Made by a program: the position numbers and the translations under genes. A stretch of 11,402 nucleotides of DNA from an uncultured Bacteroidales bacterium (GTDB lineage: Bacteria; Bacteroidota; Bacteroidia; Bacteroidales; ML635J-15), in NCBI GenBank assembly GCA_905233405.1, contig CAJOEG010000101.1, positions 3,967 to 15,368 of the forward strand, given 5' to 3'. The notes below the pieces were generated by a model. The model was given only the letters and a program-made list of their open reading frames with translations. It was not told the origin of the DNA and ran no database searches. Within the stretch, counting starts at the first letter, position 1, and each line of letters opens with the position of its first letter. Below are positions 1 through 8,484 of the stretch, piece by piece.

Positions 1-1
1 C

Positions 2-2557
2 AACTACTCTTTCGCACGAAAGGTCATCAGCCACTCTGCACATTCGATAACATCGACAGGAGGCAACGGCTTTATTGCTCACGTTTATGGGATTGGCAAC
101 GTTGTCTCTTACGCATATTCGGTAGGTTCAATGGCTACCAACCTTGCCGAGAGAATGTACATCAACGGAATCGGAAGTACAGAGGCAAACGTCGAAAATT
201 CATTTTGCGAAAGCCAGGAAGTCTCATTCTCATCCGAAATCGACTACGACTACGACAACATAATATGGAACTTCGGAGACGGAACGACATACACAGGTAA
301 CGCAACCACACACACCTACCAGAACCAAGGCACATACACCGTCAATATGCAGGTCAACTCAAACGGAAGCGGATGCACCAGTTTCTCCAACTCAGTCAAT
401 TTCGACATAACAATCGGCAGAGTCTGGGACTGGGAAGTTACTTCAGAAGCCAACTATGGTGAAACAATAACCGTAGAAGGAGTAACATTCGTTGCACGAC
501 ACGACACAACCATAATCCAAACTTACCCAAGCGTACTAACAGGTTGCGACAGCACTGTGACCCACAACGTCATAATCAGAACAATAGTAAACGACATCTA
601 CGCTGAAATCTGCGAAGGCGAAACTTACAATGAAAATGGATTCAGCGAATTGACAACAGGCACATACACACATACGACACACCTTGAAACCGGAATGGAC
701 AGCATCACCAACCTGTATTTAGTTGTAAGAGAAAATCCAATTGCCTCTATCACTGGCAACAACGCACTATGCAATGGTTCGGTAAACCTCGTAGCAAATG
801 GCGGCGAAACTTACAGTTGGTCAAACAATGAAGGTACTTCTGGCATCACAATCACTGAGCCAGGTACATATACAGTAACAGTCACAAACGAATTCGGCTG
901 TACTGCCACGGCAAGAAAACAAATTGCAAGGGAAATACAAATAAACGTCACATACGACCCTATACTCTGCAACAGCGGCACTACAGAAGTTACCGTAAGT
1001 GCACAATACGGAATTCCATCATATACAGGAGAACGCACCGAAACAGTAAGAGCAGGGACGAGGACATACAGAGTTACCGACTCGGAAGGCTGTACCGCAC
1101 AAGCAACCATCAACATCACAGAACCAGAAACCATTACAAACGACAAAAACGAACCGGAAGCATATTGTAGCGTAGATTACGGAACTGTAACGATTACTCC
1201 ACACGGGGGAGTCGGGTCGTATACAATATTGTGGGACGATGGTTCCAACAACTTTACAAACAACAATATAACACCCGGATCATTCCATACCTACACAATA
1301 ACAGATGCCAACGGATGTACATTGACCGATTCGACAAAAATATCGCAGGAACCGCCAATCACCATCACTATAACACACGAAAACGTATCGTGCAACAATG
1401 GCATAAACGGTTCTATATCAGTAACCAATGTAAACAACGGTCACGAACCATACACATACAACTGGAATAACAACCAGACAGGTGCAACAGCCATTAACCT
1501 TGCCGCCGGCAACTATCAGGTTACAGTAACCGACGACCACGACTGTACGGCAACCGCCACAATATTAATAACACAACCCGAAGCACTCACGATTGAAGGC
1601 AGTGTGAAAAACGCAAGTTGCATTGGCGTGTGCGACGGCAGAATCGCAGTTGAAGCCAACGGAGGTACGCCTAGTTACTCATACAGATGGAGTAATGGCT
1701 ATGATATGGCAGAGTTGACCGAATTGTGTGCCGACACCTACAACCTTACCGTAACTGACGCCAACGGTTGTTCAACAAATAGGTCTTATACTATAATTCA
1801 ACCTACCCAGATGACAGCCAGTGCAACCGCAACCGACGTAACCTGCTATGCTGGAAACGACGGAATAATCACTGTAAATGCAACAGGAGGAACACCACCC
1901 TATTCGTATGCGCTCAATGAATTTATGTCGGAAAACTCTACATCCAACGTTATAACTCCAGTATCAGCAGGACATCATATAGTTTACATTAGGGATGCAA
2001 AGAACTGTATGGCTCGTACCGAAGCGATTATCGGAAGTCCAGAAAGACTTCTAGCCGAATACGAAATCGTAAACATAAGCTGCAAGGAAGCTGCTGACGG
2101 AGAAATACACGTTGCTGCAATCGGCGGACAACCACCTTACTACATCACAACAGATGCCATCGACAACCAGCCAATTGCAGACAATCCTGCAATTACGGGA
2201 CTTAGGTCTGGATCTTACCACCTGATAGTGACAGACTCAACGGGATGTTCATATTCTCTAAAGAACATAAGGATACCAGAAAACATTAACGAATGTATTC
2301 ACGTACCAAACGTATTTACCCCTAACGACGACGGCATAAACGATACTTGGGAAATCACACACATCGATATGTATCCCGATGCAAAAATCTTCGTGTACAA
2401 CCGCTGGGGACAGAAAATGTATGAAGGCGACGGCACTTCCGAATACTGGAACGGCGAATACAGAGGCAAGAAAGTCCCTGCTGGAACATATTTTTATGTC
2501 GTAGCATTAGGTGAAGGGCACAACACGTATTCGGGACCATTATCAATATTGTACTAA
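2..2557 (+). CDS. SprB-repeat/PKD surface adhesin, T9SS-sorted (5' partial)
   Basis: The reading frame is open from base 2 with no start, so this is the last 851 residues of a longer protein; the ATG at 131 is internal. Residues 1-45 resemble the end of an IgGFc-binding-like domain (GFIAHVYGIGNVVSYAYSVG). A PKD domain follows at about 65-138 (WNFGDG at 89-94, then HTYQNQGTYTV). Next come a unit with ICEGETYNENGF (about 197-242) and an Ig-like segment (244-310). Six SprB-type repeats fill about 314-761. The end (about 762-851) is a gliding-motility-type C-terminal domain: VPNVFTPNDDGINDTW, then YNRWGQKMYEG, then VPAGTYFYVV. In known Bacteroidota proteins this domain directs export through the type IX system and surface attachment. 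A role in adhesion is inferred. It is Thr/Asn-rich and lysine-poor, as expected for an exposed beta-protein. No terminator separates it from the peptidase gene 29 bases downstream. Confidence 0.9.
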   Translation, partial: NYSFARKVISHSAHSITSTGGNGFIAHVYGIGNVVSYAYSVGSMATNLAERMYINGIGSTEANVENSFCESQEVSFSSEIDYDYDNIIWNFGDGTTYTGNATTHTYQNQGTYTVNMQVNSNGSGCTSFSNSVNFDITIGRVWDWEVTSEANYGETITVEGVTFVARHDTTIIQTYPSVLTGCDSTVTHNVIIRTIVNDIYAEICEGETYNENGFSELTTGTYTHTTHLETGMDSITNLYLVVRENPIASITGNNALCNGSVNLVANGGETYSWSNNEGTSGITITEPGTYTVTVTNEFGCTATARKQIAREIQINVTYDPILCNSGTTEVTVSAQYGIPSYTGERTETVRAGTRTYRVTDSEGCTAQATINITEPETITNDKNEPEAYCSVDYGTVTITPHGGVGSYTILWDDGSNNFTNNNITPGSFHTYTITDANGCTLTDSTKISQEPPITITITHENVSCNNGINGSISVTNVNNGHEPYTYNWNNNQTGATAINLAAGNYQVTVTDDHDCTATATILITQPEALTIEGSVKNASCIGVCDGRIAVEANGGTPSYSYRWSNGYDMAELTELCADTYNLTVTDANGCSTNRSYTIIQPTQMTASATATDVTCYAGNDGIITVNATGGTPPYSYALNEFMSENSTSNVITPVSAGHHIVYIRDAKNCMARTEAIIGSPERLLAEYEIVNISCKEAADGEIHVAAIGGQPPYYITTDAIDNQPIADNPAITGLRSGSYHLIVTDSTGCSYSLKNIRIPENINECIHVPNVFTPNDDGINDTWEITHIDMYPDAKIFVYNRWGQKMYEGDGTSEYWNGEYRGKKVPAGTYFYVVALGEGHNTYSGPLSILY
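941..2284 (+). repeat. Six divergent SprB-type repeats within the adhesin
   Basis: Six consecutive units of about 65-79 residues (195-237 bases) start near bases 941, 1135, 1361, 1589, 1814 and 2051. The full pattern is a Cys near the start (as in ENVSCNNGINGSI or TDVTCYAGNDGII), a GG.P.Y core, and an end such as YTVTVTDANGC followed by a polar strand and a Pro-Glu or Pro-Thr linker. Units 3-6 fit it best; units 1 and 2 are the most divergent. Each unit carries a Cys near both ends, which suggests one disulfide per unit in the exported protein. The units have diverged strongly at the DNA level, so this is an old protein repeat and not a recent tandem duplication. Confidence 0.85.
2285..2554 (+). 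other. Type IX secretion C-terminal sorting domain (type B-like)
   Basis: The last 90 residues of the adhesin match the gliding-motility-associated C-terminal domain family: the Cys-containing entry NECIHVPNVFTPNDDGIND, a central NRWGQKMYEG, a WNGEYRGKKVPAGTYFY block, and a final strand ending in SILY. Family knowledge says this region is recognised by the type IX translocon. No other type IX component is encoded in the window. Confidence 0.88.
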
Positions 2558-2586
2558 TTGACAACAAATTAAAATTATAATAAAAG

Positions 2587-3816
2587 ATGAATAAGAAAGT
2601 GATTATTGCAATGCTCAGCTTCTTGCTTGCAACTACAGTTGTCTGGGCACAGGAAAAAGAAGAGAAAGAAGATGAAGGTTATGTATTCACCAATGTGAAG
2701 GAAATTCCTATTACTTCGGTAAAGGACCAGAACCGCGCCGGAACTTGCTGGTGCTATTCGGGACTTGGTTTCATCGAGGCAGAATTGCTCCGTATGGGAA
2801 AGGGAGAATACGACTTCTCGGAAATGTTCATAGTATCAAACACCTATATCGACCGCGCCCAGGCTGCTGTCCGCACTCACGGTGACGTTTCGTTCTCACA
2901 GGGCGGTTCGTTCTATGATGTATTATACGGTATGTCGCACTTCGGACTTGTTCCAGAAGAAGAAATGCGTCCGGGCGTTATGTACGGCGACACTTTGTCC
3001 GACCACACCGAACTTTCGGCTGTGTCGGAAGCTGTTGTAAAAGCTATCGCAAAGGGCGAACACAAGAAATTGCAGAAAGATACCGCAAACCAGACATTGT
3101 GGCTCAAGGCAATAAAAGCCATCCACGAGGTTTACCTTGGCAAGTGCCCAGAAAAGTTCAACTACAAGGGTCGCGAATACACCCCGATGTCATTCTACCA
3201 GTCACTCGGAATTAATCCAGACGACTATGTATCAATAACTTCATACACACACCACCCGTTCAACGAGAAGTTCGTCCTCGAAATTCAGGACAACTGGAGA
3301 TGGTCACAGTGCTACAATGTCACCATCGACGAAATGATGAGAATTTTTGACAACGCCATCGAAAACGGCTACACTGTTGCTTGGGGTGCCGATGTAAGTG
3401 AACAGGGATTCAAGATTGGTACCCGCAAGGGATTCTGCGTATTGCCCGAAACCAATGCCGAAGCAGCCAGCATGAAGGGCAGCGATATGGCTCACTGGAC
3501 AGGCATGAGCGCAAAGCAGATTGCCGACGAAGCAGCAAAGCACCCGACTCCACAGCGCTGGGTTACACAGGAAGAACGTCAGGCAGCATTCGACAACTGG
3601 GAAACTACCGACGACCACGGAATGGTTATCTATGGTACAGCAAAGGACCAGACTGGCAACGAATACTATATGGTAAAGAACAGCTGGGGCGAATACGGTG
3701 AATACAAAGGAATGTTCTACGCAAGCAAGGCCTACGTAAGATACAAAACCATGAACATCGTCGTTCACAAGGACGCTTTACCAAAGGACATTAAGAAGAA
3801 CTTAGGCATCAAATAA
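2587..3816 (+). CDS. Exported C1 (bleomycin hydrolase/aminopeptidase C-type) cysteine peptidase
   Basis: The 409-residue protein starts with a classical signal peptide (lysines at 3-4, hydrophobic 5-20, likely cut after Ala21), followed by a short Glu/Lys-rich stretch. The papain-type catalytic set is complete: oxyanion-hole Gln48, nucleophile Cys54 in NRAGTCWCYSG, His344 in TTDDHGM, and Asn365 in VKNSWGEYGEY. The long region between Cys and His fits the C1B (bleomycin hydrolase) branch better than papain, which is shorter. There is no type IX sorting domain and no lipobox, so a soluble periplasmic or secreted enzyme is expected. It probably hydrolyses peptides, but the specificity cannot be read from sequence. 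An extra Cys56 sits two residues after the nucleophile. The start is fixed by the signal peptide. The 29-base AT-rich gap after the adhesin has no terminator or clear promoter, so the two may be cotranscribed. Confidence 0.92.
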   Translation: MNKKVIIAMLSFLLATTVVWAQEKEEKEDEGYVFTNVKEIPITSVKDQNRAGTCWCYSGLGFIEAELLRMGKGEYDFSEMFIVSNTYIDRAQAAVRTHGDVSFSQGGSFYDVLYGMSHFGLVPEEEMRPGVMYGDTLSDHTELSAVSEAVVKAIAKGEHKKLQKDTANQTLWLKAIKAIHEVYLGKCPEKFNYKGREYTPMSFYQSLGINPDDYVSITSYTHHPFNEKFVLEIQDNWRWSQCYNVTIDEMMRIFDNAIENGYTVAWGADVSEQGFKIGTRKGFCVLPETNAEAASMKGSDMAHWTGMSAKQIADEAAKHPTPQRWVTQEERQAAFDNWETTDDHGMVIYGTAKDQTGNEYYMVKNSWGEYGEYKGMFYASKAYVRYKTMNIVVHKDALPKDIKKNLGIK

Positions 3817-3832
3817 GACATACTAAATAGAG

Positions 3833-3874
3833 AAAATGGAAAGCGAAGCCATGCGTTTCGCTTTTCCATTTTTT
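3833..3874 (+). terminator. Hairpin terminator after the peptidase gene
   Basis: The left arm (3833-3847, AAAATGGAAAGCGAA) pairs with the right arm (about 3857-3872, TTCGCTTTTCCATTTT), with one bulged T and a loop of about nine bases. A T-run ends the structure. It starts 16 bases after the peptidase stop codon. Because A-rich and T-rich ends flank the stem, it could act in both directions, but only + strand genes surround it. Confidence 0.8.
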
Positions 3875-3913
3875 AGAAAACAAAGGACGGCATATTCTTG
3901 AAATCCGACACTT

Positions 3914-6900
3914 ATGGAAGAACAGGTCAAGAAAAAGAAGAAAAGTAAAGGCAGAAAGGTTTTGAAAGGACTGCTCATAGCATTTGGAAGCCTCATTGGA
4001 ATCATTGTGTTGCTTGTAGCATTTTCACCGTTAATACTGGAAACCTACATCAATTCCGAATCTGGCAACCGAAAAGTGAACGAAATCGCAGGCGACTACC
4101 TTAATGCCAAATTCGACTTGGGAAAAATAAACATCAAGGTATGGAAAAATATGCCAAACATTGAACTCGAACTTGTCAACAGCGAAATCATATCAAAAGC
4201 CATCAAGGACGACCTCACCGACACTCTTTTAAAATTTGACACACTACGTCTTTCCGTCAACATAATGGAATTTCTTAAAAACGATAGCATCATCGTCAAC
4301 GAAGCCTACCTCTCCCACCCTATTGCCAACGCATACATGACCGCCGACGGCAAAGCCAACTGGGAGATTTACGAATCGGACACCACTCCAGACGAAGACA
4401 CCTCATCGTTCGATTACAAAATCCGCGTAAAGAGACTTTTCATCGACAACCTAAAGGCAAACTACCACGACGAAGCCTCGCAGATGACAGCCTCGCTCGA
4501 CTCTACCGACATAGAATTGTACGGTGAAGTTACCGCAGAAATAATTGACATAGCTACCGAACTGAAACTCAAGGCAGCATACGACGACGGCTCATCACAA
4601 ATTCAAGCAAAAGTACATCCAACCACAATAACACTAAACGGTAATTTAACCGATGGAGAATACAAACTCGACACCGAATTCGGACTGCTTACTGCCGAAT
4701 TCAGCGACAGCTCCTCAAGGACTGTGATAAACGTTGATACAATAGGAATCGGCGCACTGGCAAAAATCACCGACACTACCTACGACCTCGACACAAAACT
4801 AAACCTCCTGCTTTCGGAATACAACGACTCGTCAATGATATTCAATGATATACCTTTAGACGTAAAGCTTAAAGCATTAGCGAATTCCGACTTCAACAAT
4901 TTCGACATCGACACATTAAGCATAACCAGCAACGACATATTTATAGGTGCATCAGGCTTGGCAGAAAATCTTGCCGACTCGTCGTGGAACACCGACCTCA
5001 TCGTAGGCATTGATATTCCACACATCGACAACGTTCTGGAAATGATACCAAAAAGCCTTGTTGCCGAACTAAAGAAATACAGGATTTCGGGTGCCATGAA
5101 CTTCAACGGCACAGCCAAAGGCACATACAAGGGAAATACCTACCCCAACGTGGATGCCAACATCGTGCTAAACAACATCAGGGCAATTGTACTGGAACAA
5201 AATGCTGAAGTGAAACTCGACATGGAAACCGACCTGAAATACAACTCGGAAAAGAAACAGGAATCGTACATAAATGTAAAGCGACTGATAGCCACTGTGG
5301 GAGAAACCTACTTCGACCTCAAGGGCAAGGCTAGCAACATACTTGGCGACCCATACGTCAACGCAAAGCTTAAATGCAATCTCAACCTCGACTATATTTC
5401 TTCGCTTTTCCCAATTGAAGACCTTACCTACAAGGGACAGCTTTCATCTGACATCGAAGCAAGATTCTCGCTTGCAAACCTGATGAAGATGAACTTTCCC
5501 AAAATATATATGCTTGGAAACGTAAACATAGAAAGGATATTGCTAAGGATTCCGTCAAAGAGATTTTTTGTTTTCGGGCAGAACGCAACCGCCGACCTTG
5601 GCATAAACTCAATGAAATCGCGCCGTTCTGAAAGGCTACAGCTCAGCAGCGCACGAATAAATGTAGATACTGTACGAGTAACATCGCCACGCACAATTGA
5701 GGCAAGAGTCTCAAAACTAAACCTTTATGCAAATGTAGAAGAACCTATAAACGATGTACCTCACCTTTTGGTTTCGGGAAGAATGAAAGGAATGGAGGCC
5801 ATTGTCGCCGACACGATGTTCATTCAAGGCAAAACCGGCAGAATATCGCTTGCAATACGGCCAGACACCACCGATGCACTAATTCCTGCACTCAGGGCTT
5901 CGCTCGGACTTGACTCTATTGTCTATTATGAACCAACTGCCGGCCTCGACTCAACAAGGATTGTGCTGAACGGAAAGCCAAGAGTCCGCAGATTTACACG
6001 TGTAAACGGAGAACGTGTTGAAATAGACCAGTCAACGAGGAAATCAATAAACACCGATTCGCTAATCAGCCTATGCACAGGCATAGAAGACGCAGAAAGC
6101 GCACTCCGACGGTTTAAGTTTGACGGAAAAATATATGCAAAAGCTGTACGGTATATGACGCCCTACCTCGACTTAAAAATGGGAACAAGGAGACTTGACG
6201 TAACATTTACCGACGATACACTACACCTCAACAACCTAATGCTAAGAATGGGACGGTCAATCTTGAAGGTAGATGGACGCGTTGACAATATGCGTCGTGC
6301 ATTCCTGCGCGGACGAACACTCTCCGCCGACCTCAATATAAAATCCAAGAATCTAGACATCAACGAAATGCTGTATGCAAACTATGTAGGTTCGCAACAA
6401 AGGCAACAGGACGAAGAAGCCAAAAAGTACGCAAAAGCCAGTATGCAGCAATTATCTACGCAAAGGACAAGGACCTCAACGCCAAACAATATCAACGATT
6501 CTGTAAGAGCCCATTATGTTGATTCATTGAGAAAAGCATACAGCCGAAAAGATTTAAGCCAAATATACAACGAACGCATGGGCAGGATGAAAGAAATGAT
6601 GGATCGCGCCCACAAGGAAGAACTAGCAAACACATCCGACTCAGAAGTAAACGACACGACCGAACCAGAATACGATACAGTACCTATGACACTGATTCAA
6701 GTACCTGCAAACCTGGACTGCAAGATAAACGTAAACCTTGATACTGTAAAGTTTGCAGGACTAAAGATGAATGCCTTTAACGGAGATATAACAGTTCAGA
6801 ACAGCACATTGTCAATAAAGGACATGATGACTACAAGTAATGTTGGCGACTTGAAACTCAATGCCATATACAGTTGTAACAATCCCGACACAGCCAAAGC

Positions 6901-7603
6901 TGGACTCGACTTAATCGGCACAAGCATAACCGTTGAAAATCTATTAACTGCATTCCCTATGATTGACTCCATACTACCAATGTTGAGTTCGTTCGAAGGC
7001 AAACTGGACTGCGAATTGTCGGCAATAACCAACCTCGACAAAGAAATGGAGCCTATACTGCCTTCCTTGCAAACAGCTTGTCACATCAACGGCAAAAACC
7101 TTGTGCTACTCGATGGAGAAACATTCACCACAGTAGCGAAGTACTTGATGTTCAAGAAAAAGACCAAGAACGTAATTGACAATATGTCTGTTGAATTTAC
7201 CATTGATAGAAATATGCTCAGCGTTTACCCCTTCACTCTGTCAATGGACAAGTACAAGGTTGCCGTAAGCGGAAAGATGGATTTCAACTTCAAGTATTTC
7301 TTCCATATTTCAGTGTTAGAACCCAAAGGCTTACCCATACCTCTCGGCATAAACGTTCAGACCAAAGAGCCGAAGAAAAGCAAGAAAGACAAGGATAAAG
7401 AGGACGAAGAGGAAGGCGAACTCGCTGAAGAGACAGATGATTTCCAATTCCGTCTTGTAAAACCAATGTACAAGGATGAAAAATCAATTGCACAGTCTAT
7501 AAACCTTGTCAATAAGTCGGGATTAGGCAGAATTTCTCTTCAGCAAAACCTCCGCAAAGCAATTCAGAATATAATTGAAAACTACGACGATAAGAAGGAA
7601 TAA
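3914..7603 (+). CDS. AsmA-family envelope protein, single N-terminal membrane anchor
   Basis: The protein has 1229 residues. A very basic N-terminus (KKKKKSKGRK at 6-15) precedes one membrane helix at about 20-42, giving an N-in anchor with the bulk in the periplasm. What follows is long beta-rich sequence typical of AsmA/TamB-like groove proteins (for example WKNMPNIELELVNSEI near residue 80). The conserved C-terminal AsmA_2-like block runs from about 930 to 1149 (VPANLDCKINVNLDTVKFAG, LLDGETFTTVAKYLMFKKK, GLPIPLGINVQT). Two polar insertions stand out: about 826-920, rich in Gln/Arg/Glu and helical in appearance, and about 1151-1176, Lys/Asp/Glu-rich. Relatives are linked to outer-membrane lipid homeostasis or transport; the cargo here is unknown. 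The gene stands alone between two terminators. A weak promoter-like TATTCTTG lies at 3893-3900, with no convincing upstream box. Confidence 0.85.
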   Translation: MEEQVKKKKKSKGRKVLKGLLIAFGSLIGIIVLLVAFSPLILETYINSESGNRKVNEIAGDYLNAKFDLGKINIKVWKNMPNIELELVNSEIISKAIKDDLTDTLLKFDTLRLSVNIMEFLKNDSIIVNEAYLSHPIANAYMTADGKANWEIYESDTTPDEDTSSFDYKIRVKRLFIDNLKANYHDEASQMTASLDSTDIELYGEVTAEIIDIATELKLKAAYDDGSSQIQAKVHPTTITLNGNLTDGEYKLDTEFGLLTAEFSDSSSRTVINVDTIGIGALAKITDTTYDLDTKLNLLLSEYNDSSMIFNDIPLDVKLKALANSDFNNFDIDTLSITSNDIFIGASGLAENLADSSWNTDLIVGIDIPHIDNVLEMIPKSLVAELKKYRISGAMNFNGTAKGTYKGNTYPNVDANIVLNNIRAIVLEQNAEVKLDMETDLKYNSEKKQESYINVKRLIATVGETYFDLKGKASNILGDPYVNAKLKCNLNLDYISSLFPIEDLTYKGQLSSDIEARFSLANLMKMNFPKIYMLGNVNIERILLRIPSKRFFVFGQNATADLGINSMKSRRSERLQLSSARINVDTVRVTSPRTIEARVSKLNLYANVEEPINDVPHLLVSGRMKGMEAIVADTMFIQGKTGRISLAIRPDTTDALIPALRASLGLDSIVYYEPTAGLDSTRIVLNGKPRVRRFTRVNGERVEIDQSTRKSINTDSLISLCTGIEDAESALRRFKFDGKIYAKAVRYMTPYLDLKMGTRRLDVTFTDDTLHLNNLMLRMGRSILKVDGRVDNMRRAFLRGRTLSADLNIKSKNLDINEMLYANYVGSQQRQQDEEAKKYAKASMQQLSTQRTRTSTPNNINDSVRAHYVDSLRKAYSRKDLSQIYNERMGRMKEMMDRAHKEELANTSDSEVNDTTEPEYDTVPMTLIQVPANLDCKINVNLDTVKFAGLKMNAFNGDITVQNSTLSIKDMMTTSNVGDLKLNAIYSCNNPDTAKAGLDLIGTSITVENLLTAFPMIDSILPMLSSFEGKLDCELSAITNLDKEMEPILPSLQTACHINGKNLVLLDGETFTTVAKYLMFKKKTKNVIDNMSVEFTIDRNMLSVYPFTLSMDKYKVAVSGKMDFNFKYFFHISVLEPKGLPIPLGINVQTKEPKKSKKDKDKEDEEEGELAEETDDFQFRLVKPMYKDEKSIAQSINLVNKSGLGRISLQQNLRKAIQNIIENYDDKKE

Positions 7604-7630
7604 ATTCTAAATAGAAACAAGACAAAACTA

Positions 7631-7676
7631 AAACAAAGGACTGACTTCTTTCGGAAATCAGTCCATTTTTTGTTTC
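7631..7676 (+). terminator. Strong rho-independent terminator after the AsmA gene
   Basis: GGACTGA (7638-7644) pairs exactly with TCAGTCC (7658-7664). After one C/A mismatch, TTC (7646-7648) pairs with GAA (7654-7656) over a five-base loop. ATTTTTTG follows on the right and AACAAA precedes on the left, which extends pairing and makes the site roughly symmetric. It begins 28 bases after the AsmA stop. Confidence 0.88.
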
Positions 7677-7719
7677 ATTCAAAATATTTATCAGACACTA
7701 ATAATAAAAAACCGATTTT

Positions 7720-7754
7720 TTTGTGTGTGAATTTGAAAATTAAGTTTAAATTTG
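7720..7754 (+). promoter_or_regulatory. Bacteroides-type promoter candidate before the Fib_succ_major gene
   Basis: TAAATTTG at 7747-7754 matches the TAnnTTTG -7 box of Bacteroidota promoters. TTTG at 7720-7723 could be the -33 box with a 23-base spacer, at the long end of the usual range. Transcription would start near 7760, about ten bases before the ATG at 7771. A second, poorer box, TGAATTTG, lies at 7728-7735. The rest of 7677-7770 is AT-rich with nothing else recognisable. Confidence 0.5.
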
Positions 7755-7770
7755 CACTAATATTCTTTTG

Positions 7771-8416
7771 ATGAGAAGTTTTGTGTCATTCATATTAGCA
7801 ATGTCTCTGTGTGTGCTGTCGTATGCAGGCAATGGCGGTAGTATGTTTTTTATGCACGAAACTTCTGCTGTGCCTGATACTGGCAGGATGGTCGGCGAGA
7901 AACGGAAATAAAGTATGGATGGCAGAGAATCTGCGTTATTCAAAGGATTTTGTTGTTGGTACGGCAAAAAGTAACAAACCTCAGATCTATTATCCTAATG
8001 GAAACCAAAAGAATGTGCAGGACTTCGGTTATCTTTACAACTGGTATGCTGCCGAAAATGCTTGTCCTAATGGATGGCATTTGCCTACAAATTCTGATTG
8101 GAAACAACTGAAAAATGCTGTATCTGGCGATAATGTCGGTTCTCAACTTGCTGCACGTCCTGATTTGTGGAACGATGGAACACTTGAAAGAAATTCTTCG
8201 TTTGGCAGGTCCGGCTTTTCGGTACTCCCTGCTGGAAGTTTCGACGGAAAGGCATACGGCAACTTCGGTTCTTTTGCTTATTTCTGGTCGTCGACCGAAT
8301 ATGAATACTATAGTGGAAACGCATATTATCGATACATATATTATAATTATGGTGGTGTCGTATCGAACTACAGCAGCAAGGGCGACGGATTTTCGGTGCG
8401 TTGCGTAAAGGATTAG
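7771..8416 (+). pseudogene. Fib_succ_major-domain secreted protein, apparently frameshifted
   Basis: The ATG at 7771 opens a frame with a textbook signal peptide (MRSFVSFILAMSLCVLSYAG, cut likely after Ala19), but it stops at 7909-7911 after 46 codons. The next frame carries a full Fibrobacter succinogenes major paralogous domain: KVWMAENLRYSKDF, GYLYNWYAAENACPNGWHLP, GFSVLPAGSFDG, YFWSSTEYEY and the terminal GFSVRCVKD. Loss of one base near 7897 would join the two into about 214 residues reading ...DTGRMVGRNGNKVWMAENL. As an alternative, a 201-codon frame from GTG at 7811 (or ATG at 7823) is open by itself and begins with a hydrophobic run that might export it. The domain is common in Bacteroidales and Fibrobacter secreted proteins; its function is unknown. 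The codons end in T more often than in the neighbours (by my count Asn AAT 11, AAC 7 in the domain frame). A sequencing error cannot be excluded. Confidence 0.7.
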
Positions 8417-8436
8417 TTTGTTGAAAAAGATACAAG

Positions 8437-8465
8437 AAAGGCGGATTTCTCCGCCTTTTTGTTTT
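8437..8465 (+). terminator. Terminator between convergent Fib_succ_major gene and htpG
   Basis: AAAGGCGGA (8437-8445) and TCCGCCTTT (8450-8458) form a perfect nine-pair stem with a TTTC loop, followed by a T-rich tail (to 8465). It lies 20 bases after the + strand stop and 26 bases past the htpG stop on the other strand. The tail is much better for + strand transcripts; on the minus strand the T-run is short (TTTCTT). Confidence 0.88.
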
Positions 8466-8484
8466 ATGAGGTATTGGTGTGAGG

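Noticed and set aside
131..2557. ATG at 131 as the start of the adhesin gene
   Set aside because: The same frame is open for 43 more codons to the window edge with sensible domain-like sequence, and there is no signal peptide after the ATG.
2558..2586. Promoter between the adhesin and the peptidase
   Set aside because: The gap starts with TTGACA but has no TAnnTTTG box, and Bacteroidota promoters do not use the E. coli -35/-10 pattern.
3304..3768. 154-codon minus-strand open frame
   Set aside because: It lies entirely inside the peptidase gene, opposite the conserved catalytic His and Asn motifs, and its translation is Cys/Val/Phe-rich antisense sequence with no family resemblance.
8085..8435. 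116-codon minus-strand open frame
   Set aside because: It is antisense to the Fib_succ_major domain, which is clearly the coding strand.
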